Of a stretch of 64,000 nt of DNA, positions 46,162 through 57,800 are shown one piece after another. Below the pieces are notes generated by a model. It ran no database searches and was not told where the DNA came from. It was given only the letters and a program-made list of their open reading frames with translations. Location: NCBI GenBank assembly GCA_932521035.1, contig OW051495.1, forward strand, positions 434,001 to 498,000, given 5' to 3'. Each line of letters starts with the position of its first letter. The first letter of the stretch is position 1. The position numbers were made by a program, and so were the translations under genes. The DNA comes from Oscheius dolichura (Eukaryota; Nematoda; Chromadorea; Rhabditida; Rhabditidae).

Positions 46162-47167
46162 GCCCAATCAAAGTGAACTTGAGTTTGCAGCATGAATGAT
46201 CTACAAATTTGGATTTTTCCAAGCCTAGGCTGCATCGTTTTTGGCTCACCCACTCTGTCATTTCTTCCTTTGCAAGCCCCTTTTCTGCTATCTTTATCAA
46301 ACAAAGACCTATCCAGAAAATGCCAAAAATGGTCCTATACGATGTTTATATTGAGGCGCCGCAAACCTTGCGACAGCGCCAAGCAAATTTTTAAAATAAA
46401 AATAAAAAGTGCGCTCTTTAAAATTCAACTTTATATCAAATCATTTCCTTCTGCTAACAAGTTGATAGCTTATCAGCCCCGTTCAAATGTGCTATCAAAC
46501 GAGGGTTCTAGCTTTCCAACGAATATCGATAATTTTACAAACTGTCCCGCTCATTTTCGTCATCCTCCAACTTTGCGGGAAGAGGCAATAAGGGCTCCTC
46601 CTTAACAGCAACCATCTTGCAAGAGAGAGAATGATTGAATCGAACTAGAAACACTTTACCTAATCCTTATGACAAGTAATCAGAGATTGCACAAATGTAT
46701 TGATTTCGCCAACGACACACTATAACTAAAATGTACAGAACACGGCTGCACGAGCAGGAATCTCCGAGAAAAAATCGAGCAGAGGTCAACCACCAAAGGT
46801 GTTTGTCCACCATCGAAGGCATCCTTTACAGTGTATTTTCCATCTGGAATATCCGGTCAAAAATCGGCCGGATGGGAGGTCCAAAAAAGGCCGAATATAT
46901 CCGTTTTTCGGATTCGGATCGGATCATCCGCACATCCCTGATCGTAAGGCGATTCCTACGGTCCAAAAACACTATATTATATATTATATTTGGATATTAT
47001 CCGGGGTTTTTCACCTACTATCCGGTATCCGGTATCCGCACAGGCCTGCCTGGTAGCAGGAAAGAGGCCAAGAAACCCAAAACTCCGGAGACGGTCAGCA
47101 ACAGCAGCAAGGAGGAGATGAAGGGGGCAGACAGGCTCTTCTTTCCCTTTTTTAATTCGTGTCATTT

Positions 47168-47440
47168 TCAGATGGAGGTTTTGCCGCCGCTCCGGGAGAC
47201 GGGGAAAGAGTTGTTTGTAAGAATTAAATAAAGTACTTTTTGCCGTGCATTTTTTTCTTGTTTCTTGTTTTTCGTGTTCCGGAAGAAAACTTCGAAATCG
47301 AGGCGTTCCGAATTTATCGATGGATGACGAACGTCTCCCAACTGTTTCAGCTTTTCCATAAATGTCTCCTCGTCCGTTGCCTTCTGCTCTCGACTGCTCT
47401 GTGTGACCATTTTCTCCAATACGGCCGGCATCAAGCATCG
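47168..47440 (-). CDS. Possible exon of an unrecognised Lys/Glu-rich protein
   Basis: After a CTTTTAG at about 47480 (minus), an open frame runs PAVLEKMVTQSSREQKATDE, EKLKQLGDVRHPSINSER, then a Lys-rich stretch. A plus-strand frame at the same place (VSNSSKEEMKGADR) also looks coding-like and ends at TAA with AATAAA near 47226, so strand is undecided. It shares 22 bases with 45724. Low confidence. Confidence 0.3.
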   Translation of the reverse strand, partial: RCLMPAVLEKMVTQSSREQKATDEETFMEKLKQLGDVRHPSINSERLDFEVFFRNTKNKKQEKNARQKVLYLILTNNSFPVSRSGGKTSI

Positions 47441-47601
47441 CCCCTGTTTTATGTTGATTGCTTTTTCGTCTACGTCGGCTAAAAGGGTGGGAACAGACTG
47501 CTGTATTTAACAAACCGGGGCCCCATCCCTATCATCCCTCGTCTTCCCTTTGCTCGTTTTATAAAACAGTTCATTGTTTCATTCATCAAATTATTTCAGG
47601 T

Positions 47602-48437
47602 ATGAAGACGGTCCAGATTCTTCTCTTCTCCTTGGCTGTTGCTAGTTGTGTTGAATTTACTAGTAAGCCAACAAGTCTACCTCGTCATGACGCACCAGGC
47701 CAAGATAATGTGGCCAAGCCGAAATACAACGTAAGAATTGGCAATTATCTTAGTTCTCGTAATCTAGAGTCATTTGTTCTCTGTTCCAAACATAAAAAAA
47801 TGGAGTTTTTGGGTGAAGATCGCCTGAAAAGTGCCTGTGCCCACCGGCGCTCCCGCACCCGTAAAACCTCGGCAGCAGATTCAACTGCTACTTTGGGATG
47901 ACTTTTAGTTATAGCTGCCTGCTGCCGAGAGTTTACGGGTGCAGCGGCGGGGAATTACGCCAGTAAATAGTTCCAAAAATGGATTTTCAGGATCTAGCCT
48001 GGCATCCGGCTACAGCTGCCATCAACAAGAACCTAAAGGGTCAGAACAAAACCGCTAATGTAGCTCTCGTTCCCGTTAAAGTAGAATTTTCAGAAGAAAT
48101 TAAATTTCAGCTGTTTTAGGTCCGTGCTGCTAGAGTTCAAGTCGTTGCTGGAATTCTCTACCAGTTAGATATTGAGGTGGGAGAATCCAAGTGCAAAATC
48201 GAGACTAATGCAACTGCAACGACCTATACAGCCAAGAAGTGCCCCCTAACTGGTAGCGGAGATCATCAGGTAGAGAAAATGATGGGAGAAATAACAACAA
48301 TCCATCCTCCCTTTTAGCTCTACCGTGTGACTATTATCTCCCAGCCGTGGGCCAAGAAACTAGAAGCAACTAAGGTTATAAAGCTCGAAAACGATTCAAG
48401 AATTCAAAAGATTTCGGCTATCCAAAATCCCAAATAA
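47602..48437 (+). CDS. Secreted cystatin (cysteine protease inhibitor)
   Basis: Four exons (47602-47730, 47991-48080 region, 48121-48269 region, last exon to TAA 48437). The signal peptide MKTVQILLFSLAVASCVEF is followed by AWHPATAAINKN, then the cystatin hallmark VQVVAGILYQLDIEVGESKC (Q-x-V-x-G) and later IISQPWAKKLE, the PW loop. Both inhibitory loops and the secreted type-2 layout are present. It should inhibit papain-family peptidases and perhaps legumain, which type-2 cystatins can block with a second site; that site is not tested here. The first intron contains a small inverted repeat element at 47843-47955. Confidence 0.9.
47843..47955. repeat. Small inverted repeat element in the cystatin intron
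   Basis: CCGCACCCGTAAAACCTCGG at 47853 against CCGAGAGTTTACGGGTGCAG at 47924. The CTGCCGAGAGTTTACGGG end also occurs at 56137-56240, 60626 and 61961. Confidence 0.75.
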
Positions 48438-49665
48438 AGATTGATTCTCATAAAGCCGTATATCCCACGATTATGGCTGAAAAATGGAAGAAATCAATCT
48501 CAAACGAGGGGGAATGGAAGCCAGGATTCGCGTTAGTCGATGTAATAATCAGTGTTGGCAAATCTGACAACGGATTAGTCGCTGTTCATCAGTTCTCATT
48601 ATTTATGCTTGGCAGCCGATACAAATAGAACATTTCTGGACTTGTCTTGCTTCTTGGTCAAAAATCACTGTGAGGAATAAATACAGAAAAATCATGGCAT
48701 CGTCGCGGAGTCCGATCACGTTAGCTAAATGGATATTCTCCTGAATGCACAGTTCGTCCTGTTGGCGAGGGGGCGATATTCGTGAAAAAAAAACACTAAA
48801 CGTATCGTATAGATGCAGGAAATTTAGCTCTCCTTTTCAATAAAACTGCTAGGCGGGGGACATAGGATGAGAATTTGGAAACCGAGATGCACAGACGCCA
48901 ATAAATACTGTGTGAAAAGTTGTCAGTAAATATAATAGATGAAACAGGAGGCGATCATGTCTTCTCTTCTTTATGTCATCTCGCATTTATCCAAAATGTT
49001 GGAAGAGACAACCTCACAGGGTTTCAAATTCACCGCGAACTGAAACATTCAAAAGTAGCAGCTTTGCGGCAAGAAAAGCGCTGGTTGTTTCACTGAACAA
49101 CATGATTCTAACCATTTTCTGGTGCAAAAACAGGGCTTTCCCTTATTTTCAAGGTTATTTTTCCTTTCTTCTTCTTTCCTGATCATTTTGCGCTAATTTT
49201 GGCTTCTCTACCGCTTCAGGAAATCATTAAATAACCGGCAGTTAGAATGTTATCAATAACAAACATCTGAAGTTTTTAATTCCCTCTAAAAGCCCTGATT
49301 TCCAGCGAACCCTCAGTATAACCACAACTGAAAAGAACAACTCTTTATTTTGCCACCAAATTACTTTCAAAAAATATAAAGAGAGAAAGAGAAAAGAGTG
49401 ATTGAAATTAAATAATGTTCATTTGAGCACAGAAGAATATTCTAATTTGCGTTGTTGGTATTGGGGGCGGGAAATTCAAATTCTGGATTACAAAAGTTAC
49501 GGAGAAGAAAGACCTTTCTGGCGAGAATGATAGCAAACATTCAATATATCACGACGATGAAATATTATAAGGGGGTCTACGCGTCTGTTTCTTTCGAATA
49601 TTTACAAACAATTGGTGTTTTTGGGCGGGAAAACTCGATCGATCGAGAAATTCAAATTTGAAGAT
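48438..49665. other. Intergenic region, no gene seen
   Basis: About 1.2 kb between the cystatin and the chitin-binding gene 3' end. It contains short frames only and no recognised repeat family. Confidence 0.4.
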
Positions 49666-52600
49666 TTAAACACGGCGGGACTTCTTGCGGAAGTAGCAGC
49701 AGACCATGCACTGCTGGCCGGAATTCTGGCCGACCTGGCAGACGGACTGGCCGGGGCACTGGTAGTTCTGGTTGCAGCTGCCGATCTGAACACCGCCGGT
49801 ACAGCTGCACTGGCTGTTCTGGGGAGCTTGGGTGGCGACGTAGGGAGCGGGAGTCGGGAGACCACCCGGCTGGCTGGAGCTGTCCCAAACGCAGACCTAT
49901 AAATGAGATTTTATTCGGGATTTTTTGGGAATCAACTTCTTTTCGAGACTCTTTTGAATATAAATACGGTACCTGAGAGTTGACGTCGAAGATGGTTCCA
50001 GGAGCACAGGGCATTCGCTGCCATCGGCCGCAGAAGAGATTGTTGGGAGCGGGCTGGCACTGGAGGTAGTGGGTCTTGGACTGGGGATCGACGGCCAGAG
50101 GGTCAACCATCCACGAGCAGATTCCCTAGAATTGGAGGTGTTATTGAATGTATAATATGAAAATTCTTGTTGTAACGAAGGCAGAACAAGCGCCCAAAAT
50201 AAATCCCCACCAAAAAACGTTAAAAATTTAAATTTTTCAGGGAATTTTGAAAGAAAACACACTGGAAGTGGCGATATTTTACCGAAATTCAAAGTTTTCT
50301 CATCCTTGCACTCAGAACTGTTATTTTAGTATCTGATATTACCCGGGAAACTCTATAAGGCGTATTTGAGTTTCATGGCTTTTATAAGATCCTTCTCTTT
50401 TTACAAAGTAGTATTGGTAGCGTTCTCTATTCATTGAAAGTGAAGAAAAAGTGGAAGAAGGGAGCCAAAAGCTTGAAATAGAAAACAAGACAAGTTTGCG
50501 TCTATGCGGGACGATTTGATTGTCCGAAAATCCCAGACTATTCTATAAAGTGCCGTCGAAACATTTGAGTTTCTTCCACTTTATAAGAATTTTTCTACCT
50601 TTTCATATTCCAATAAATGTGTAGCTATTCTATTCTTCTATATTCCAAAAAAACCAAAAAAAACTACAGTAACCCACCTGGTACTGGGCATTTTGGACTC
50701 CTCCCTGGACGAGGGGACAGGCCTGAGGCTGGACGACGGCTTGCTGCTGCTGGGGGCAGTACTGCTGTTGGGTGGTGGTTGTCTGGCAGTTGACCGGGGG
50801 GCTCTGGCACTGGCAGGGCTGTTGCTGCTGCTGCTGTGGCGGTTGTTGTTGTTGTGGTTGTTGCTGGTTTCCGCAGCACTGGACAGAGAGGAGGACCTGC
50901 TCGTTTTGGGCATTGTTGGCCACGCAGGCACATTGGGGCTGCGACTGGGGGCACGGGCACGACGGGTACTGGTTGAACTGGATTCTCTATAAATATTCGA
51001 CGATTTTTAGGTAAATCAGCCCAGAAAAATCAAATTTTGTGCGGCGATAAGAATATTACAAAATAGGAAAAGTCGTATTGTTTCAGGAAAGTGGGCTAAA
51101 ATAGCCTTTGTTCAGAATTTTTGAATATTTGAGGGAAATTTTCTCATTTTGGCTGTCTAACTGTGGCCGAAAGATGTGACAAGGAACAAATGGTAAGAAT
51201 CGAAAATTGAAATTTTTTTCGTAATGATTGTCAAAAGATCCAAAATATAACGTTCCGAGACGCCCAATGCCATAAATGCAATTGACAATCGGAAGTTCGC
51301 AAGCTAATGAGAAATAAGGAAAAAACTTACGGGAATGGATTGAGGGGAACGGCGAACAGCAGCAGAGTTGATGGGAATGTGGACGGGTTCGAGGATTTCG
51401 GGCGACGGGCAGACACAGTTAGCCTCGCCGTTGGGGCAGGTACATTGACGGGGAGCTTCGCGGATCTCTTCTACCAAGAACTGAAACAATTTGGACTGGT
51501 TAGTTGATAATTTAGGGGGTAGAATACCTGAGAAGCCGTCAGGGGAGGACAGAACTGATAGGAAGTGGCGTTGGCCGAGTTGCAGAGTTCCTGTTGACGG
51601 GCTACAGATCGCATGGTCTTGCAGCGACGAGCAGAAGCAACGAATTCGTAGCCGGGAAGACATTCACGGAGCAGCCAAATTCCGAGGTCATTTCTGAAAT
51701 TTACTGGATTAGAAAATAGCTGTAGAAGGTGGAAAAACGGGAATTTTGGGGTATTTCAGTGAAATTGACTCTTGGCTGTCTAACTGTGGCTGTTTTTGGT
51801 GCAGAAACTTTATTTTTTGTTTGAAAGCGGTGGAATGCTAGCTGTCTAACTGTGGCGTCTAGAATTCCAACCGGCGGTCTAACTGTGTTTCACTTTCTCT
51901 TTTTATAGAAGATAATTTTCTCCCTATTGATACTTCGTCGCGATTGATATTTCCATATTTTCCTATTGATACATAATTTTTAGAAGCTACTGTCTAACTG
52001 TGACGTGGAGGTCATATTTTGGCTGTCTAACTGTGTTTCACTTTCTCTATATAAGATGGTGAAAATCATCCACACTAATTGCGATATCGCTTCGAATTTA
52101 TTTTATTCCCCTCGCTCCCTTCCAAAAAAGAGAAAGAGATCTTGCAGAGACCATGTTAGAGTGGAGTGTGTTGTTTTCTTTTCTCTCCCGGTAAAAAAGG
52201 CAGCCCCCTTCCCCTTTCACCCCCAGCCAGCCAGCAGTGGTGAGGTCAATAGTTCCGTTCGCAACTCGACACCCCCACGGTGTCACTTTCCAAATTTTCC
52301 GCCCGATCCCTGTTTTTTGGCGCGTCGGTCCCTACACGCTCCGGAAATAGGAGGCACCGGCGGCGGGGAAAGAGAGCAAAACATATCCTGGCCCCTGGAA
52401 AATAAAAGAAAAAAAGGAGGAAAGAAAGGCAGATGGGGGGAGAGAACTGGTAACAGGAAGCCGACGGACCGGTCAGACTTTACCAGAAAACAGCTGTGAA
52501 GAGCAGTGACTGTATTGACATAAGCGAGGGCTAGCAGAGGGAAGCAGAAGGCGGAAAGGATACTTTGAATTAGCCAATCTGCCAATTTGGGCCTTAGCGA

Positions 52601-55600
52601 ATACAGTTATCCCTCTGCTTGAAATTATCATTGAAACGGAAGCATTTCGCGTTCTTTTATTCTTACGGTAATTGAACCAACTTTTATCTACTGTAAATCT
52701 CAAGAGTTCTTGCTAGTTTACAGCTGAAGTTATATACTAACTAAAACATTTTGTTTTGCTTTAATTTCTCTTTATAAAATGAGTGAAACGTTTTCCATTG
52801 CTGACATTTCGTCTACTGTCGCTCTTGTCAGATTTTTTTGCATTTTGTGTGAAAAAAAAAGATTTCTGCTCTGCGATTCCCTTATATTGGTTGCCTTTTT
52901 ATCAAAATTATTGGGACCATGAGACTTCAAGTAAACTACTTCTTATTTCTTCTAACTGTCTAACTGTGGCTCTTTTTCATGACTTCCGCTAAATAGAGCC
53001 AGAATTTCAAAATGGGTAAATATCCGGCAACTTTCGCAACTTTGGCCATTTTCTTCTCGGTTTTTGTCCATCTCTCCTCGGAGACACGTCACTTTGTACC
53101 GGGTCCAGTCTGCTCGCCGGTCGCCTAACCAAAAGAACAGCTGTGTTGATTTCACTTGCGTGACGGGTAAACATGGCCGCGGAAGAGCGCCCAGAGGCCG
53201 TTTTGCAACGATAATTGTGCAGAGTCCGCCGGGAAAAGAAAATAAGAGGATTTTGTAAGCGGGTGGGCAGGGAGGCAGCCGCGAGCAAGCAGCCATTCGA
53301 ATGTTTGCAGATGTTTTTGGAGTTTGATCAAAGACGGGGAAGACGAATTTTGAGAAGACTGGAAAGAGAGGGAAATCCCGGGAAAAAAAAGAGAAAAATG
53401 AACCCGGAAACGGGGCAGGAAAGAGGATTTTCTGGGAGAATCAGCCTGCCAGGTTTGTTTTGGTCGTTTTCCGGAATAAAATTGGGGAAATGGAGAATTT
53501 TGGGTCAAAATTGTAATAAAAACATAAAAAGTACTTTTGAAGCGCGCTTGAGCGACAGCCAGGCTAATTTCAGATAATAAGGGCCGCTGAAAACATAAAT
53601 AAAAGCAAGTCTCGAAGATAGCAGGATCTTCCTCATACTGATGGCCTAACATACAAAAATCAAGCAAAAAATTTTGATTTACAGGAACAAAAATTGTATA
53701 TTTCCTAATTTTTTGGCTATTTCAAGATCCTTGTTACTATTTAGCAGCGTTTGGATTCTTTAGTGTTGCGAACTAATTAGGGATCAACCAAAAGTCGGAG
53801 AAAAACCACCTCCTTCTAGTTTTTAGATCAAATATCATACTATTCTTTCCATTTGTTTCAAGATTCCTATTAATTTTCAGAACTATTGTGATGTTTCAAT
53901 TGAAACAGTTCGGCTGGTCTTACGGTCTAATCAGTGAAAATCAGGTGGAAAATCGAATTGGAGACGGTCAATTGCAAACTGTTCTGGTATTCTAGTCTCT
54001 TTTCTGTTTCAGGATTCCTATTAATTTTCAAAACTTGATGGCTGCTTACTGTATCAAACGTAAGACAAAGACCACCCCTCTCTCCCCTTGTCCAAAACCA
54101 AAGGATCATGTTATCCCTTCCCTGTCCCCCCTCCATCCCCCGGAGGCCCTCTTCTCGGTCCACAAAAGTCAAGCGCCCTCTTCTCCTCTCTCCCAAAACA
54201 CATATCGTGCATGATCCCTCAAGGACCGGGAGGTGGACAGTCTCCCAGGAGAGAGGGCGCGAAGAAGCGCACATCTCGGCTGTTTGAGCTCGTCGTATCC
54301 TTGACCGGTCCGACCGGAGGATGCTCTTCAAGCCGTAATCCCCCTCTCCGAGGCAACGTGTTCGCGCCCCGGAGAGAACCAGCACGTTGTCGCCGTCGTC
54401 ATTATTAAGCTCTTTTTAAAATATTTGAAGAGATTTCCGGGTAATAGGGAAGGGGGGAGAGAAACCGGGGGAGGGAGAGAAACTGCTCCTTGATCTCCTT
54501 CGCCTACCACCTTCTCCCGGTCAAGGAGCGCATACAAACACTCACTCAGGGGAGACAGTCAACTGGAAAAGAGCGGCAGCACAAAAAAAGGGGGCAAAAG
54601 AGCCAGATAGGGGAGCGGGGGAAGAGTGGATTCGAGGGGATCCAGCGGTTTTTAGAAGCGCGGATGAAACCAAAGGGAGGTAGAGCAAATATAGCAATTC
54701 GAGGGGGGAAGATTTTGAACCAAAAAACTCGGGAGGAGAGGCTATTATTAGCATTTTCTGGGGAGAAATTGGGACTCATTGAACGAAGTAATGGCTAATG
54801 TAGAACTGATGAAAAAAATCGACTTTTCTTATGAAATATTGGCAAAACAGAACTCAACCTACACTAGTAATGGATTTTAGAATAAATGGTGGTTTATAGA
54901 AGCTACATAAAACACAAAAATTGCAATTCATAACTTCACCTCGTCCACTGGTATTTGATATGATTTTCTTCTAATAAAGCTCTATTGAAGCTCAATATAA
55001 ACGTTTGAAAATCGCGAATAGCTTGAGGTAGTGAATTTCAGGCATTTCTAACTCTTTTTTACCGATTCCAATGAGAATTACTGGTTGATTGAGGCCGTGA
55101 CCCTACTTTCAGTTGTAGAGCGATGGTAATACATGCAAAAAACCAAGAGAATGATTGGTTTTCTAGCAATTTTGGTCATTTTTGGAATGCAACAATGGAT
55201 TTGGAACAATGGATTTGCAATAGTTTTTCTAATAAAGACTTCCCAAAACAAAAAAGACTTCAAAATAGCAGATATTCAAAGAATGATGATTTCTTCTAGT
55301 TTTCAGGGCGGATATAAGTTTTTTCGATGGTTTGGCTAAATACTATAACTTCGCTTGCCGCTTGAGAAATTTCTAGCCGAAGGAATAAGTTGCTAACGTC
55401 TCAAAATGAGAAGAACATGATTTTGGAGGATAAAATTCGACAAAGGAGAGCTTTCCACGAAATCCTGTTGTTGTATTGGAATATTTCAGGTTAAGGACTA
55501 CTTATCCCCTTCGTAAACAACTAAAAATCATGGTGAATTTCAGAAAATCCTTAGAAATGACGAGTAGAACTCAAAAAATAGAGAACAGAAGTTTAGGAAC

Positions 55601-55995
55601 CTCGGATGTCAGAAAATTGGATAATGTTCCAGTCCCAATATTAAACCATTTGGTCTAACCGTGAAAATACTATTATGTGCCGACGAATCAGATATAAAAT
55701 ACCGTACCTGTCAGCAGAGAATGAGCTCTGTCGTACGCATTCGACATATCTATTCGGGTCACCAGTTGCACGGGGGAAACTGGGCAGTTGACAGATGTCG
55801 CCGAGTATAGCCCTCCAGAATTGTGGGGTCGTCTCGCCGGACTTTTCGTCTTCAGCAAAAACTGTGCCTGGAAAGAAAAGAATACAGTAAGTCAGAGCAA
55901 GGGAAAGAGCTAAAAAGTCCCTGAAAAATATGAATAGAAATAATGGACGAACCCGCGGCGACGGCGGCTACAAGAATAAGACGTGTACTGAACAT
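49666..55995 (-). CDS. Secreted chitin-binding protein with a Gln-rich Cys module
   Basis: Exons 55995-55953, 55867-55708, 51693-51528, 51480-51331, 50986-50678, 50125-49973 and 49896-49666 join in frame. The signal peptide (MFSTRLILVAAVAAGTVFA) precedes a peritrophin-like module (ICQLPSFPRATGDPNRYVEC, LLRECLPGYEFVASARRC), a Cys-rich linker (CTCPNGEANCVCPSPE), a Gln-rich segment (CCGNQQQPQQQQPPQQQQ) with CQCQSPPVNC, then a second module (YLQCQPAPNNLFCGRWQRM, CAPGTIFD, VCVWDS) and a Cys-rich tail (SCNQNYQCPGQSVC, QQCMVCCYF). The CxPG and YxQC patterns are those of chitin-binding type-2 domains, secreted to cuticle or eggshell in nematodes. The 4-kb intron (51694-55707) separates the first module's two halves and carries many copies of the dispersed motif. 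The first two exons were joined by signal peptide and frame, so this link is the weakest point. Confidence 0.78.
51874..52055 (+). promoter_or_regulatory. Duplicated promoter-like block in the 4-kb intron
   Basis: GTCTAACTGTGTTTCACTTTCTCT occurs twice (51877-51900 and 52025-52048), each directly followed by a TATA-like string (TTTTATAG and ATATAAG). Both have the dispersed TCTAACTGTG motif at the left. The orientation is opposite to the host gene. Could be a promoter pair for an unseen transcript, or an element end. Confidence 0.4.
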
Positions 55996-56136
55996 TCTTG
56001 CTGTGGCTCTTCCTGCTGTCTAACAGCGGCTGCTGTGGCTCTGAAAAATTAAAAAAATAATAAAATAAAAGAGTAACTGTGGCTTTGGAAGAAGGAAAGG
56101 AAACGGAACTGTCTAACTGTGGCTGAAGGGAAGATT

Positions 56137-56240
56137 GCCGCCGCACCCGTAAATACTCGGAAGTTGGAGGGAAAGTAACAGCGCGGTGTCAGAATAAAGG
56201 AACTCCTTGCTGCCGAGAGTTTACGGGTGCAGCGGCAGGG
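56137..56240. repeat. Inverted repeat element with CCGAGAGTTTACGGGTGCAG end
   Basis: GCCGCCGCACCCGTAAATACTCGG at left and TGCCGAGAGTTTACGGGTGC with AGCGGC at right, 104 bases. Same end as 47843-47955 and as parts of 60626 and 61961. Confidence 0.8.
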
Positions 56241-57699
56241 GAAATTCGACAGGGGGAAATGGAAATACGGAGAGAGAGAAAGAGAAGACGGATGCCCTTC
56301 TCCAGAGCCGGGACTCTCTTATATAACGGGCTCCGGAAAAGACCGTCCCCCTCGCCTTCTCAGCCAGCCATCTCCGCCTCCAGAAACCAGGACCGGATCG
56401 GTGAACGAGAGACGCCGAAAGACTGAGAGAGTCCCAGAGAGCACCCCCCTCCCTGAAGGCTTTTTCGCGCGCTCTCTAAGGTCTTCAGGCCTGGGGGGAC
56501 GGGGCTGCCACGCCCCCATTTTCATGACCTCAGCAAGAGATTTTTGGCCCTTTTCTCTTGGATTCTATGGATTTGCTGGGGAAAAGGAAAGGAAATTCTC
56601 AACTTTCAGTGGGGTTCACCCCTCCCGGACTGGACTAATTTGGGAAAAGAAGCAGAAAAATCCACGGCACACAATGTTTAAGCAACAGATTAGAAGGGGG
56701 TTTAGGAGAAGGAAGGACGACATTTTTGACCATACATCGAACACAGAAGGGGGAATAACGAGGGGTCGCCTTTCCTTATTTCTGTTTTACTGATCGTTTT
56801 TATTTCTGAAATTATGATCTTCTGTACTTAATTTGTTTTGGCGGTACTTCTTTACCTCGTCAATTCCTAATTTCTAGAATTTTTTGTTTCGCTTTACCAG
56901 CAAAAATTGACTGTAAATGTTCTTATAAGATCAAGTTTCATGAAACCTATGAAAGATCGTCAAGATAACGGCACTTGCTCGGGCTATCATACAAAATTTA
57001 TCTAAAAGCCATTAATTCCTGGAAAATCCCAGCTCTGTTCCATTTTTTTTGTTGAGAAATCGTTATTTTAACGAGTTCTGTTTCATAATAGCTACTAATT
57101 TGATGATTCATTGTCATCGATGCTCTACAGTAGACAACTTTGCCTAAAAATAGCCAAAATATAACTTTCCTAGTCTGGTTTGATTATTATTTCGGGCAAA
57201 CTATGATAAATCGCGAAAAGAACAAACGAACATTGAAATTTCTGCATGTGCAACGGTATGAACCCATGGAACTTTTCGGCTTACCAGTAAAGAGGAAGTA
57301 CAGTAATGCCATCTCTCAAAAGTTTTTTATGCTTTGCTGTCTCTATTTACCCGCAGCTTTTCTGCAAAAGCAGTACTTTCTTTATACAGCATAATTTGGC
57401 TAATTATTTAATAAAACAAATCGATCCCTCGCACAAAGGTCCAGTAATCCAAGTGTAGAACTCTCCTCTTTCCTTGAATGTTCCACTATGACTATAAAAA
57501 GAAGCGAAGTTTGGTCGTTCACTAATGTACTACTACGCAGAGGTCGAAAAATGGGGAAAACAGAACACAAGTAGTCGAGATTCGAATCGGGAAGAATGGG
57601 AATTTGGGGGATTTTGCCATTTTTCCAATGTTCCTGTTTCGATTGATGCAAAATCAAATAATACAAAAGTTACTTTAGCAAAACTGCCTCGTCTTTCGC

Positions 57700-57800
57700 T
57701 ATAGTCCATTTCCAGCGGATATTCCTCAAATTTGGCGGCTCGTCTCCGCTACGGAACCAGGTTTGAAAGCTTCCTGGTCCTGCAGCGAAGAGGTTATTCC
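57700..57800. mobile_element. Fold-back MITE, copy C (right end diverged)
   Basis: TATAGTCCATTTCCAGCGGA at left and the core CGTCTCCGCTACGGAACCAGG with GGAAGCTTCCTGGTCC reversed; the right end ATTATTCCAATG is diverged from the family end. Related to 21444-21575 and 32926-33060. Confidence 0.65.

Larger units (their letters stand above)
45225..46700. other. Mosaic of duplicated fragments and repeats
   Basis: Contains a reversed copy of the 10484-10690 repeat (45263-45465), a shared 22-base piece GATAAATTCGGAACGCCTCG at 45724, a receptor exon fragment at 45764-45815, a TTAA MITE (45928-46161) and an inverted copy of 44804-44890 at about 46225-46310. No intact gene is seen. Confidence 0.55.

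Noticed and set aside
50638..51014. Leu- or Cys-rich frames over the Gln repeat, on both strands
   Set aside because: CAG/CAA repeats read open in all frames; only the frame giving CCGNQQQPQQQQ joins neighbouring chitin-binding exons in phase.
52005..52499. 165-residue plus frame after a TATA-like block
   Set aside because: No conserved domain, no splice support, and it lies in an intron; the ATG is too close to the TATA string for a normal leader.
53152..55000. Several open frames in the 4-kb intron
   Set aside because: Low-complexity, no splice signals in phase, no family features.
56227..56793. 188-codon plus frame
   Set aside because: The first ATG-type codon lies in a repeat end and the product has no domain or bias of a real protein; likely chance in GC-rich DNA.
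10370..57085. CTGTTTCA piRNA-type (Ruby) motifs
   Set aside because: A handful of hits is near chance for an 8-mer in AT-rich DNA and no clustering was seen.
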